Shown here: in pieces, positions 11,022 through 24,280 of the stretch
Numbering within the stretch: position 1 is the first letter of the stretch
Layout: each line of letters starts with the position of its first letter
Assembly (NCBI GenBank): GCA_019400425.1
Contig: JAFREE010000001.1
Coordinates: 1 to 64,000 of the forward strand
DNA length: 64,000 nt
Reading direction: 5' to 3'
DNA from: Hymenochaete sp. R1
Lineage: Eukaryota; Basidiomycota; Agaricomycetes; Hymenochaetales; Hymenochaetaceae
Translations under genes and position numbers: made by a program
The notes under the pieces: model-generated
What the model saw: only the letters and a program-made list of their open reading frames with translations
Told to the model about the DNA's origin: nothing
Databases searched by the model: none

Positions 11022-11816
11022 GTTGCAATCAGATTTCCTCGTGCTTTTCAATAACGATCTTACCGTCACTCAGCTTATGACTTGATGCGAGATCAGTCCA
11101 GAGCTATATTGAAGGGGGAAGTGTAATCCAAGACTGCGATCAGAGTACAGACGACCAGGTCGTGTCGATAGCTTTGGGCCAAGGGATGTTTTGATTGTTT
11201 TTGCTTTTGTTCGTAGTGCTTTCAGTCCACAATCATTCAAGTAACTTTTTTTCTAGTCTTTTCCTTCTTTTCTTTTTCCCTTCCTTACAGCGCTATATTG
11301 CCACCTTTGCTTCGAAGGGTTCATCTTATCATTGTAGACTAACACGAACATGACATGTACGAGTATTCCAAACAACGCTAGCATCAGTATCATCCTCCCT
11401 CCAATGCGACGCCTTGAAAAGGTTTGAGTAAGGAGAGAAAAAGAACACAGGTCGGTCGTTATCTCCATTAGATACTAGTAAGCGAGCGGCGGAGTTCGAA
11501 AGAGTGATTGGTCAGCGAAAGTCACCTAGGGACCAATAAAGCCCTCAACCCCGCTCAAATTTTCTCTATACTCTCTCCTTCCTCCCACAACCATCCTCCC
11601 TATTTCTCTCTTTTTCTGTCTGTAAAACAAGTGCGTATCATTGGTCATCTTCATCTTTTCTCGAAGCTTTGCACATGGCGTTTATCGTGGCAGCATGTAT
11701 GCGCATAGATGTTTATCGTTCAGGCCATTTTGGGCGTTTCTTGCGGCGTCCCTATCAATTTTACTTCCTGCCTCACTATCAGTCACTGACACTCAGAACC
11801 ACTAGAAATCTCAAAA
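11022..11816. promoter_or_regulatory. TEF1 upstream region with pyrimidine-rich leader
   Basis: A 795-bp spacer between the kinase stop and TEF1. The stretch about 11555-11625 is strongly CT-rich (TCTCTCCTTCCTCCC type), typical of the transcription start region of highly expressed fungal genes. A short hydrophobic minus-strand frame at 11253-11468 is not convincing as a gene. Confidence 0.55.
11631..11796 (+). other. Candidate 5'-UTR intron of TEF1
   Basis: GTGCGTATCA at 11631 is a good donor, and CACTGACACTCAG ending at 11796 offers a branch-like CTGAC close to an AG, 20 nt before the ATG. Translation-elongation genes often carry leader introns; transcript data are needed to prove this one. 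Confidence 0.4.
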
Positions 11817-13619
<1,803 letters not shown>

Positions 13620-13952
13620 ACGTAGATGCGGATGTCGGGTTTTATTTTTTTCCAGCCTCCATCTGCTTTTTGTTTCCATACCTCCTCGCTCGACTCCTCT
13701 TTGTATTTCTGTCCCTCAACGCTTGTTGTTACACGAACCCATGTACGTTACGTTCCCTAACGAAGAAGGGCTCCGCAGCGAGTCAAAAAATGATGAGATG
13801 TGTTGTGCGACGACGAACGAAATCTTATGTGTGATATTGAACTTGCACGAGCACGTTACACGTATGCATGGGTCCCTTGAGAATATTATTCCGGATCGAA
13901 TCTATCGATTACCTGTGTGAACCCATCGTTATCCTCTTTCCTTCAAACGATC
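13620..13952. other. TEF1 3' flank and promoter of the dienelactone hydrolase gene
   Basis: 333 bp between head-to-tail genes. No further gene seen. Confidence 0.4.
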
Positions 13953-15427
13953 ATGCTCATCACAAAAACATTCCATGATATCCCGTCTGCGCTGTCGGGA
14001 CAGCGGCCTGTGAGGATTTTTGTCATAGGTGACTATCAATAGCAACTTAACATGTCTCTATGTCCTGATGTCGATATCCCCATCTTAACCCAGCGCCTGA
14101 TGTACCGAACTACCCGGAAGCAAAATTTCCAGGGGTCGTCGTCTTCAGGTGACATGGCATAGCATACATATTCTCAGACCTCCTTACGAAGCTTTCCCAG
14201 CGAAATCTATCAAGTGACTGGCCCAGTGGAGCGCTTTGCTGGCCAGATAGCAAGCCAGGGATACGTCGTAGGTGGGTGTATGCGCTATCGTAGCCCATCT
14301 GGGTGCCTGATACCTCCCCGATCTGTGAAGCATGTCCCTCGATCTACCATGAGTTCGAAGGGCCCGAGGCTCTTCCTTACGATGCAGAAGGTAAAATAGA
14401 TGTAATTGTCGACTAGACTGCAAATACTGATTAGGAAACGCTGATAGGCACGGATCGCGGCAACAAGTACAAGATTGAGAAAGAGGTTGCCGCATATAAT
14501 GAAGTCCGAAGATACTTTACATTTAATTGCTCCGGTTCTAACAAGTCGTGTCTTGGCCATAGGATGCTAAACTTGCCATCGACCTATTGTGCTCGCAAAA
14601 GAATTGTAATGGACGAATTGCAGGTATGTCTCCTGAAAAGCTATCCATGTCCATGGTCCTCATTTATTTCGTGTATAAGCAACTGGCATGTGCCTGGGAG
14701 GCCATCTTGTGGGTCCTGATTCTCATTATCAAAAGAATCGAATACTGAAACGAGACTGCTCACGTCTTAGGCTTTTCGTGTCAGCACACAATTGGCCCTT
14801 TCCCCTCCCCATATGCATGGCTGATCAAGCATAATTAAAATAGGCGGCTTTTGACCCACGAGTACTTTCGAGTGTCTGCTTCTTCGCGACAGATATACAT
14901 AGCTCGACGCTAGGAAAGGGTAAGAGCGATGATACGTTGGCAAGGGTCAAGAAAGGTGATTTGAAAGGCAGAGAAGTTGTGGTAAGCAAGTGCCTGGCCT
15001 TCAAGTGTATAGCGCTGAGAACTGGTATTGTCTGTGTTTAGATGATTTTTGGCAAGCAAGACACGCACGGTAAGTCTCGTCAACGATCCGTCGTAAAGTA
15101 AGAGTTCGCTAAGAAACAAACCAAGTACCCCGTGCTGGGCGAGATCTGATTCGCAAGACGCTGGAAGATGAGAATGTAACCACATCGGTGAGCCTTTTAG
15201 GGGTAGCTGCCAGTGGCTGGCGTTGTTGAGTCATTCATACCGTTGGTCAGTTTATCGAGGTACAAGCTCAACATGCTTTCATCCGGGACGAGTCTTCCAA
15301 GGGTCGATGGGATGCGGCATTGACGCGAAGCATGTTTACGTTCATGATGGAGGTGTTTGAAAGGACCGTTGGCCGAGACTTGGGACCTCGTGTCGAGTCT
15401 GGCGGAGAGATTGAACACGTCTGTTAG
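13953..15427 (+). CDS. Dienelactone hydrolase family protein (carboxymethylenebutenolidase-like)
   Basis: An intron-dense gene that splices to a protein beginning MLITKTFHDIPSALSG and continuing IAPDVPNYPEAKFPGVVVFS, EIYQVTGPVERFAGQIASQG, SIYHEFEGPEALPYDAEGTD. The alpha/beta-hydrolase nucleophile elbow is GRIATGMCLGGHLAF, with Cys as nucleophile, as in dienelactone hydrolases. The acid lies near MIFGKQDTHVPRAGRD and the catalytic His in VQAQHAFIRDESSKGRW. The C terminus is GGEIEHVC. About ten introns are required, and all accepted joints are in frame. Such proteins hydrolyse lactones or related esters; the natural substrate in fungi is usually unknown. It lies head-to-tail after TEF1 and 256 bp before the SPP1-like gene. 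Confidence 0.88.
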
Positions 15428-15529
15428 GCTCTGTAGCGAACAGAGTCATCAATATGATATAGTCAAAGAAGAAAGAATGCGAATCATTTGTTGAATAATA
15501 ACGCTGAAGAGACGATATAAAAATATAAA

Positions 15530-15550
15530 TGAAATAAAATAAAATAAAAA
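15530..15550 (+). repeat. AAAAT microsatellite
   Basis: A short run of AAATA/AAAAT units in the spacer between the dienelactone hydrolase and SPP1-like genes. Confidence 0.6.
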
Positions 15551-15683
15551 AGATGGAACGGCGTCGCGCGCCAGTCCCGTGCGTGCAGACACAGGTTGAG
15601 GCTGCTGAATGAGACGGGAAGGGCGTTGACCCTCAGCTTTCTCTTGTAACCTGTAACTAGCGCTCAACGAGCACCGAATCGAG

Positions 15684-18600
15684 ATGGCCTCCCGACGTAT
15701 GGCTATCTCCTCCCTACTCCGCGACGACGAGGCAGCAGCATCCGACAGTCGCAAATCTTCGTTCGACTCGCCCCCAAACTCGGCCTCGTCTACAGGCTCT
15801 TTGGCACGCCAGGCCATTCCGCAGCCGGGCGACCCCGCACCGACCCCGCATACCGGCACCCTCCCCTCCCGAAACTCACTTGCATCCTTAATCAACCCGA
15901 CCTCTGTCAACCCTCATTTCGATCCGAGACAGGCTCAGCGCCATGAAGTCTGGGAGAAACGCAGTCCTGGCGCATATCGCCATCACGTTCCCCAGAGCCC
16001 AGTCGTCGAGGTCGAGGACTCGCGTCCCAGTCCCGCAACAACAACGCCTGCTCCTTTTGCATTTCAGTTTCCCTCGACTCAACGACAAACACCGCCTCCC
16101 TTGTCGCCAAGTGTACCTTATAGTGCCTCGCCCAACAGCAGCAGATCCAGCTTTATTCGCAGAGAGGATGTTTTTGCTACCCAGCAAAGATCGGAGATAC
16201 CGCGCGACGACGGCTACGCGAAACACTCGGAACATCTCCATTCGGCCGTCCTCCACCTTTCTCCTCCTTTACCACCACCACCTGCATCGCCAACCAGCGT
16301 CTTGGTCCCTAAGAGAGGAAGACCTCCGAAGTCTTTTTTCGCTGCATCTCAGCCGACAGCGACACGCAGCTCACACTCGTCTTCAGCGTCATTGGGAGAA
16401 GTTCAATATCATTCAAGGCCGTCGACTCTTCCTTCTACCATTTCGACCTCGTTTAGCCGCAGACTATCCGAGGAACGTTCCCCAGTAAACAGTTTCCTCC
16501 ACTCTACTAACGTGTTACGTTCGCCGGAAGTGAAAATGCGTCACGGCTCTTCTTCCTTATCACCTACCGTACAGAAGTCGCCTTTACCTGACAGTCTCAG
16601 CGGTTTAGATGCCCTCGTCCAAGCGGCTACGGAGGAAAGAGAAAGGATTGACACAGACAGAAAGCAGAGTGGATCTGACATTGCTCAGCCTTTTCCAGCA
16701 GTTGGTGTAAAGGGTGCTTCTCTCAGTCCCTCTGCATTCCGGAACGACCAAAGGCTGCATCCTGAACCGCTCACTCCACCGTACACAGCAGGTTCTCAAA
16801 ATGCCGTGTCCCAGCCCATCTTATTTCCAGGGACTCACCGTGAGCATTGTTCGACTGGCGCTGAATCCACCCTGAAACGCCGCCGACCCAGTGACGAAGT
16901 GCCCCTACACGCGCCCGTCCCCGGTCGCCATCCTAATTTGCAGGTACAGAGCTTGGTCCAGCCAAGATCCCCTGTCGCTGAGGTTCTACGGGAGCCGCAC
17001 GATTATTGCGTGCCCCCAACCCAGATAGCTGTTATGGGACTGCAAAGTCCTCGTGCGGCCTCGACAAAGTTGGATCCGCATGCTACCCATGGTCCTTCGC
17101 TAGTCATCCCGAACGATGCTATACGTCAGAAGAGTCACCAGATTTTCGCGTCTCCGGTTTCGCCGACCGATGCTGTTCCTCTCCACACACGCCGGTCCCC
17201 TCCTCGAAGCAAACCAAAACCGAGGAAGCCAGGATCACTCGCGCTCGCCAACTTGGAGCGGGAATTCAAAGAAGTGGAACTTTCAGGTACCAGCAAGGCC
17301 TTAGACAAGCAACGAAAGGTTTCCAAGCCTGCAGAAGATAAAGGATCTCAAGGATCCCGTCTTCAGAAACCAAAGTCAACGAGTCGCAAAACATCTTCTG
17401 ACGATCCACATTCCTCAAAGAGAGCCGAAGAGAATGAGCAAGATGACGAAGATTTAGATAACTTTTTCCTCTCAACTTTCGATTCTCCGAAGCCAGCTAC
17501 TAGGAGCGGTCCCTCGAAAGAAACACTTATCCTCACAGAAGAACAATTATCGACAAGCGAAAGGAACGCGAGCATGCGTCTAACGCAACGAAGCCATAAT
17601 TCCCCCAGTGTCATTTACCCTCACGCGGCCATTTCGGCGGTTAGGGATAGGATATCTTCACCAAGTAGCCTGGATGTGGAAGAGAAATCATCAGACCGTT
17701 CGTTGTATGACCAGATACAACAGAACGAAGCCGATGAGCACATGGGAACAGAAGCTGAGATATTAGAAGAGCTGGCAGATGCTGCAGGTGCGGCAACATC
17801 CGAAGACGACAGGACGGAATATGGTGAACAAAATACAGGACCTATGGAAGTTGACGTCGATAATGAGCTTTTGAGCTTGATAGACGGTACTGTCGCTGAC
17901 GGCGATGTTCCAATCGAAACTACCGCGCCCGTCTTAATACAGGCGCACCCGACCATCATTCAAATCCCGTCTGCAGAAGAGGACTTGACTCGAGCTGCGT
18001 CGACTCCAGATAGTGATATGGCTTTGGCTGCGCCAAAGCCAAAGAAGCCAGCGAAGAAGACTAAGAAGACCAAAGCCGACCAGAGCGCTCCACCTGAAGA
18101 GTCACCAAATCTAGAAGATGGTATTATCCGCAAGGTAAGTACTTGCATTATCTTGAAAAGAACTGCTTTGAACTAAGACCATATTTTAGAGTGTTGCTAC
18201 CTCTTCAAAGTTGAAACCAAACAAAGGAAAAGGCACAAAAGCTAAGGAGGGATATGTGATCAGCTCTGTCGCATCTCCCGCTCCCAGCATATCGATTGAC
18301 GAAGCTTTCCCGCAAGTTACTTCGTCGGGACGCATGATTGTGAAGTCAAAGAAATCTGCAGCTGCGACCCTTGGACAGGTCAATGAACAGCAACATCAGC
18401 CCAATCACCCAGCTGGCCAACAGGCACGTAAGAAACTGGCCAATCTATCGGTCTCCATTGCGAAAGAAAAGGCATCAAGTTCTCGCTCTCGTTCGCACTC
18501 AGCAATGCCCGAGGCTTCCCGCGAAAGGAGTATCAGGATAGAAGAAGAACAGAACGATGCTTTCATTGACGAGGCTGAGCAGGAGGACGACAACAAACTA

Positions 18601-19920
18601 TATTGCGTTTGCCAGACCAAGTACGATGAGGACAAGGCTATGATATGTTGTGATCGGTGTGCTCTTGTCTCAATTTCCTCATTGTGATTGGTGCTGATGA
18701 GCCCCTTAGTTGCGACGACTGGTACCACGCAACCTGCATTGGCATGACCGAACTAGATATTGATCTTGTTGACAACTTTGTGTGCCCCAATTGTATTGCC
18801 CGTAAGTCACCGTCGATCTTTGTGCCACCTTGTAGTCCACTCCGCCACATTTATGCTTTATAACGCTCATTCTTTCGTCAATGACCTTTATTACCAGAAA
18901 ACTCTGACATGAGCCTTCGTACGACGTACAAGAACCGCTGCTATGCGGGTCTGAGGCATCCTAATCCAAGGTCTGCTGAGGCGTGTCACAAGCCCTCCAG
19001 AGGCGCGGCTTCGAAATATTGCTCGGATGAATGTGGCGTCAAGTGAGTAGTGGATAAAATCAGTATGAACGTAATCTCTAATTGATTCCTCCTTGACCAG
19101 ATACATGCATAACAAGATCGGGAACTGGGAACGGAATGGAGGGGATGTCAAAAGGCTATGGGAGACCGTGAAGGATGCGAAACGCCGGGAAGGTTTCGTT
19201 GTCCGGGAGCCTGAGCGCCCCCTCCCCAAATTCATCCTAAAGGAAATCGATGCCAACGCACAAAAGGTTTCCGAAGAGTCCTCCGATGACAAACGCGATG
19301 CTTTAGTAGAGTCCAACAAGACACTCGTCAAACAACTCGAAGTGCGGCTCGAAAGTATTGTCAAAGAACGAGAGAAGAGGAAATCTGAACTGGAGTTCAA
19401 CTCGTGGCAGATCAAATTGCTCGAGTTGGCGCAAACGAGGGCGGAGAACGTGGATAGTTGTGGGTGGGATCAGAGATTGACATTCGGTATTGAAGAGTGG
19501 GCTCTGTATGGGCCTGCTGTTCTCGATAGTTACGAAGAAAAACGCCCACAGGAAGACCAGCCGGATGAAATGGAGGTCGACAGTGCTGGTCCGTGGTGGT
19601 GCGATAGCATTCGAAAGTGTCCTCGTCATGCTGGGTGAGTATAACGGCATTCACTTATAAAACTTCCCTGACGCATATGCTCCAGATGGCAAAAGTTAAG
19701 AACATCGGATTTTGAGACAGAGAAGGAAGGGCAGGAAAGTGCGCTTGATGAACTCACTACTCGCGAACGAGAAATTCGGGACCAGCTAGAGGATAACTTG
19801 TATCCGCCTACCCGACCGAACGGCCCGAGACTGCTTTATCAGTCTATGAACGGAGTCAAATCCTCACAGCAAGGTGGAAAGAAGGGCAAGAGGAAAGCAA
19901 GCACGGCACAAGCGTCATGA
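15684..19920 (+). CDS. SPP1: Set1/COMPASS subunit Spp1 (CFP1/CXXC1-like) with very long N-terminal extension
   Basis: Exon 1 runs from 15684 to about 18134 and encodes some 815 Ser/Pro/Lys-rich, mostly disordered residues, with an AT-hook-like KRGRPPK near residue 210. After an in-frame intron the protein reaches a C4HC3 PHD finger: LYCVCQTKYDEDKAMICC, DRCDDWYHATCIGM and NFVCPNC. Next comes the Spp1/CFP1 signature MSLRTTYKNRCYAGLRHPNP, with CHKPSRGAASKYCSDECGVK, a coiled-coil stretch around LVKQLEVRLESIVKEREKRK, and a Cys-containing C-terminal module (WWCDSIRKCPRHAGWQKL). In yeast and animals this subunit reads H3K4me3 and guides Set1 methyltransferase. The C-terminal half is of normal family form; the N-terminal half is far longer than in yeast or S. 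pombe Spp1. The gene converges with LSM1, with 132 bp between the stop codons. Confidence 0.85.
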
Positions 19921-20052
19921 TGATATATACTATTTTTTTGTGGTTTTAATGTTATGGTAGACGGGAAGGACGCTGCGCCAGATGTATACTACAGAGTATG
20001 TTGCAGATGTAGTACGAAGAAATCAAAAAGAAAGATGATCACAGTGTACTGG

Positions 20053-20706
20053 TCAGTACCCATCGCCTTCGCCACCTTCTCTACAGAATCCCCTCTCCTC
20101 ATATAAGACCTGCGCCTTGTCATGATCATGATGCTTCTTGAGAACCAGTTCTTGGTTATAAAGGTGTTTCAGGGAGTCGAATGGCACCTTTTGTAACGGG
20201 ACATCGTCTTCGTGATCCAAGTCCTGCAGAAAGTTACCGAAGTCAGACGCAGCAGTCCCAGCAACAGCAGTTATCCAAAGAGGACCTACCACCTCGCCCA
20301 GAAGTACGACATTCTCGCCTCGGATGATGAATAAACCAATAGGCTGTTCCGCAAATTCTGAGCCATGAAATATACGCTCTACCGTCTCCTCTAAAACCAG
20401 GTTGGCTGCGGATCATGGCAGTGATGCCATGGCTCTCGTCAGCTTCCTGAAGACTCTTGTAGTGGAGAGAAGATATAGAACTCACCGAATTGGTCATACG
20501 ACCTGAGTACGCCGACGAGCTTCCGTCCGTCTCGAAGCATAACCAGCATCTTCTCTGCGCAGAAGGCATAATAGGGACCGGGGGTAGAAGATCGAGAGAG
20601 ATGCTCAGAGGAGACAGTTTTTTAAGAGACGAGCAAGGGCCGCGAACGTACTGTCCACGCAGTCGACTAGAGACCCGGATGTCGTGAACGGGATGAGCGA
20701 GTCCAT
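20053..20706 (-). CDS. LSM1: U6 snRNA-associated Sm-like protein LSm1
   Basis: Starts MDSLIPFTTSGSLVDCVDKK, the standard LSm1 N terminus. The Sm1 motif is MLVMLRDGRKLVGVLRSYDQ and FANLVLEETVERI; the Sm2 motif is IGLFIIRGENVVLLGEVD. The C-terminal extension VPLQKVPFDSLKHLYNQEL is the LSm1-specific helix region. LSm1-7 binds oligoadenylated mRNA 3' ends in the cytoplasm and promotes decapping. Three introns join in frame (VD|KK, QF|ANL, GEV|DLD). The C terminus ends with a short Gly/Glu tail. It faces the SPP1-like gene tail to tail. Confidence 0.93.
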
Positions 20707-20866
20707 CGAAATTTTGAACTGATAGATTGCGAGCTTGATATAAGAGGAACACTCGTAGCGCTGATAATGGTGGTTACTGTGAATGTCAAACACGGCGTGG
20801 ACTTGATTGCAAAACGCGCGCGGTGCGGTGCGTATCCCAAGAAAAAGAACAAATTGTTTCTGTTTA

Positions 20867-20957
20867 CTCTGACTGCAGGATTTGAACCTACGCCCTCAAC
20901 GAGGATTTGATAATGAGATATTCAAATCAAACGCCATAACCACTCGGCCAAGTCAGA
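20867..20957 (-). tRNA. tRNA-Ser (anticodon UGA) with a short intron
   Basis: On the minus strand the 7-bp acceptor TCTGACT pairs perfectly with AGTCAGA, followed by discriminator G, as in eukaryotic serine tRNAs. The D arm is GCCGAGTGGTTATGGC, the anticodon stem TTTGA/TCAAA, and the T arm GTAGG-TTCAAAT-CCTGC. A long variable arm (CCTCGTTGAGG) marks a class II tRNA. The 16-nt anticodon loop implies an intron of about 9 nt after position 37, leaving anticodon TGA. Internal A-box-like (TGGCCGAGTGG) and B-box-like (GGTTCAAATCC) elements are present, and a T5 run downstream can end pol III transcription. Confidence 0.93.
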
Positions 20958-22091
20958 TCTAACAAAGTACGTTTATGTAAAGGAGTTTGAAGTTTGCGAG
21001 AGAGCGAACACGACGATTCGTGCATGTATCGCGGACTTCAAGTGCGGCTACTCAAAGTATCTGTGATGCAATGCCTAAGTCTTTGCAACTACCGGTCTCA
21101 ATGACTTCATTCGATCCAGTATCCTGACAAAACTTTTGTTTCTATGTCTATGAACATGATACATTACCTTGAGATCAGTCGTTTCTTTCATTTCTCCGAA
21201 CCCGTCTCGGTCGGCCTATGAAGGCAATCCAAAGTATACAAGAAAGGCAATCTATATCATGATCTAAAATAATGTACAGCGAGACATTGCGGCATAGCCC
21301 ATCCAGAGGCCACGAAGGGCTCTCCGTTCGCAAAGAAGCAATGAGCGCGTCGCACCCATATCCCATCGTTTGATACCGAAGCACCTCTCCTTCTCCAGCG
21401 CACTATGACGGTCTCAATGTCATCGACCGGCACCAGTCCTCTTGCGAGGCGCGCCAGCCCTCGTCGAGATGCTTTTGAGTGGCCGTGGTTATAAGCGTTG
21501 AAGAAAAAAAGAGTTCGCTTCGGGACCGGAGAAGCATTTTATACGGCGATCATATCTAAATCGAGATGCGTTAGGGCAGGCTTGACCCAGACTCTGAAAG
21601 AAATCTGAGCACGTACACATCACACATTAATATTCTCTTCAACTGACCAGTCGGCACAGAGGAAGGCATCTGGATGTTCATTGAATCGTTATCGTGTCGC
21701 GAACCTCTTCCCCTCTTCCCAAATTCTCCGACGACGTTGCATACTCAAACTTTCGTAGTGCGCATTATATATTCAGTCTTTCCTTCCTCAGCTTCTTTCT
21801 GTTCATTTCTATCAATTCATACTCAACCCTCGATCATGAAAAAATAAACTATAGTATAGGCGAAACTTATCAATACGGCGCCTGGACCGGGATTTGCTTG
21901 TCGGTAATTAATAGTGGTGCTGTATAGTTTTATGCAAGCGTGGAAAAAATGTTCTTCTTTTGGCACGAGCCATGGCGTTGGACGGTTGTCTGAGAAAGAG
22001 AATCGCTGTTCGTCCCCCTTGTAAAACCAGCCAAACATCCCCAGCAAATAGTCGCTATCACGGCTGAGCACACACGAAGGCGCCGTTCCTC
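20958..22091. other. Long intergenic region between tRNA-Ser and the Stm1-like gene
   Basis: 1,134 bp without a supported protein gene. Only short open frames occur (for example 21175-21384 on the minus strand) and none resembles a known family. It should contain the promoter of the Stm1-like gene; the part nearest 22090 is AT-rich with a TATATA at about 21764. A structured RNA cannot be excluded by eye. Confidence 0.4.
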
Positions 22092-23353
22092 ATGGCAACC
22101 TTCGGGAATTACTTTGAAGTCCTCGGGAAGACCGGTTCGTCTCAGCATTTTCCCTGCTTATCTTAGGCCTGTTGGATTGATCGATTACATTTCCCTAACT
22201 GCATCTATGCTCACCAGAGGAGGAGTTGGCGGCACCCAAGCCCGACACAAAGTCTAAGGCAGCGGTGACTCAGTCAACTACTACTCAGAACTCTCGGACC
22301 TCACAGCGAGGAGAGAGGGGGAGCAGAGGAGGCAACAGGGGAGGTAGAAATGCCCCCCGCGGCGGAGCAGGTTTTACCCCTCGTGAGCCTCAAGCTGAGG
22401 ATGGCGCTCCTGAAGGAAAACGGGGTAAGCATAACTCAAGCAAATTTCTTATAATGTATTCTGAATTATCCCTTTCCTAGCTGGCGGCGAAGAACGTGGC
22501 CGGGGTCGCGGCGGACGGGGCCGTGGTAGAGGCCGTGGTGGTGCTGGCGGTCGCTTTGATCGGGAAGACAGGACTGGCCAAAGGTATGTCATCAAGACCA
22601 CAGTATAGGACAATGAATCTAATACTGTTTCAGGGATACTCCGAAGAAAGTCGCCAGTGGTTGGGGACACGATGAAGGGGGCGAGGAGCTCCAGGCCGAA
22701 CAAGATGGTCTGAAAGACGCCAACGTCGAAGCGCCTCCTGGTGACTGGGGCTCAGCTGCGCCAGCCCCGGCGGCGGAAGACTCATGGGGAGCCCCGCCTG
22801 CTGAAAATGCGGGTGACGAGTCTGCACCTGCGGAACGCCGCGCTCGGGAAGAGGAGGAGGATAAGACCCTTACTTATGAACAGTATCTTGCTCAAAAGGA
22901 AGAAGATGAGCTCCCTCAAGTTGAAGTCCGTAAAGTTGAAGACTCTCTTCCCGATGGTGCTCAGGTATTAGAGAAGGGCGACGAAGAAGAAACATACTTT
23001 GGCGTACAGAAGGTAATGTCCAATATCCCAGCTTTAGCGAACTACGCTTACATGTCTCCGTTTAAAAGAAAACCAAAACGCCCAAAGTCAAGGCAAAGAC
23101 CCAACCCAAGTCCGATAACGAGCTTGCTGCGTTCAAGCTTCCTGAGAGAAGCAACCGTGGGTTCCGTGGTGGAGGTGGTGACCATGGTGATCGTGGAGAT
23201 CGTGGAGACCGTGACCGTGGTGGTCGAGGACGTGGACGAGGTGGTGGGGGTGGGGGCGGACGTGGTAGGGGAGGAAGAGGTCGCGGCGGTGCCACCACCG
23301 AAATCGCCTTCGACGCAGCGGCTTTCCCAGCTCTTGCTTCCAGTACGGCTTGA
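22092..23353 (+). CDS. Stm1 / SERBP1 (HABP4_PAI-RBP1) family ribosome-associated RGG protein
   Basis: Starts MATFGNYFEVLGKTEEELAA and carries RGG blocks (GERGSRGGNRGGRN, then RGRGRGGRGRGRGRGG). It then has the family core KVASGWGHDEGGEELQAEQD and the segment KTLTYEQYLAQKEEDELPQV, with EVRKVEDSLPDGAQVLEKGD. A second dense RGG block precedes the C terminus FDAAAFPALASSTA. Four introns; the stop is the TGA at 23351-23353. Stm1 and SERBP1 sit in the mRNA channel of idle 80S ribosomes and protect them, so this is likely the ribosome preservation factor of this fungus. The Gly codons of the second block are GGT/GGA-rich, creating a simple repeat-like DNA tract at about 23150-23290. Confidence 0.85.
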
Positions 23354-23612
23354 CCGGAAGCTGAAAAAAATCACCTTCAACCCCAGGCAATGTGGAATAT
23401 TAACGATTGAAAAGAGTATGGTCGAGGCGCTCTGTACTTATCAGCCTTAAGGCACCTCTTCTGTTTGATTTTTATTATGCGCAATGTTTGTCTTGTATGT
23501 ACTCCGAGACAGTTTCCTTTATGTCTAAATCGAAGTCCTCGTAGTCTACGCAAGTTAAGTTCAGTCAAACAATAATCGCATTGAAAGTACAGTCGTTCGA
23601 CAAGACAAGACA

Positions 23613-24071
23613 TCATTGAGGTTGTGTCGGCGTGCCAAAGTATTCCCACTGTCCTTCCTGAGGTTTCTCTTCTAGTGGCTCCCACCTGCAGTAGGGGATC
23701 ATGATTGAGCATTAAATAAAGGGGAACATAATATAACATATCACTTACGCTTTCCATTCAATCATTTTACTGACGAGACTTAATTCATCCTGAGCAACAT
23801 CCAACGCTTCTTCGATCTGCCCATCATCCAGCGCCTTCTCTACGGCCGCAACATCTCCGTTCGCATCCTGGATGAGCTTGAGTTTGTGCTGCGCGAGCGC
23901 CTCCACGCTTTGCCTGTAGATAGAGGAAGAAGGGATTTCGGAGATGCGTGCGAGGGTGGTTTGGTAGGTATTCACGAGGACGGGAAGCGGGTCCGGATGA
24001 ACTTTGAGGCCCGTGAGACCTGTCGAGGCTTTCAATGCTTGCTGAAAGAGAGGCCTTGAGATACGGAGCAT
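23613..24071 (-). CDS. NDUFA5: NADH:ubiquinone oxidoreductase subunit NDUFA5 (29.9 kDa-type)
   Basis: Two exons starting MLRISRPLFQQALKASTG, a basic amphipathic mitochondrial presequence type start. The family core follows: GLKVHPDPLPVLVNTYQTTL, SSSIYRQSVEALAQHKLKLI, QDANGDVAAVEKALDDGQIE and DELSLVSKMIEWKAWEPLEE, ending EYFGTPTQPQ. NDUFA5 is an accessory subunit of the matrix arm of complex I, so a respiratory complex I is present. The single intron splits the Ala codon of EWKA|WEP. It is divergently arranged with the mitochondrial ribosomal protein bL32m, with 209 bp between the start codons. Confidence 0.93.
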
Positions 24072-24280
24072 GGCCGAAGCGTCGTTTCGAGGTCGCAAGT
24101 GAACGAAAGTGAAGAGATCCTGACTCGCGGATTGAGTGAGTCCAGCAAGCAGCACGCGTCGATCTTTTCTTTCCGCAGGCGGCAGGTAGGACTTCCCTTG
24201 AGACTTGATTCTTCTTCACACCCTCAAGTTCCCCATATCTCTTTCTTTTCTTCCGCGATTACAATTTCTCCAAATCTGAC
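24072..24280. promoter_or_regulatory. Bidirectional promoter of two mitochondrial genes
   Basis: The two ATG codons (24071 minus, 24281 plus) are 209 bp apart, and both genes encode mitochondrial proteins. Confidence 0.5.

Noticed and set aside
11253..11468. A 71-codon minus-strand frame with a hydrophobic core (MILMLALFGILVHVMFVLVY)
   Set aside because: It lies in T/C-rich DNA of the TEF1 upstream region and has no recognisable homologue; hydrophobicity follows from the base composition.
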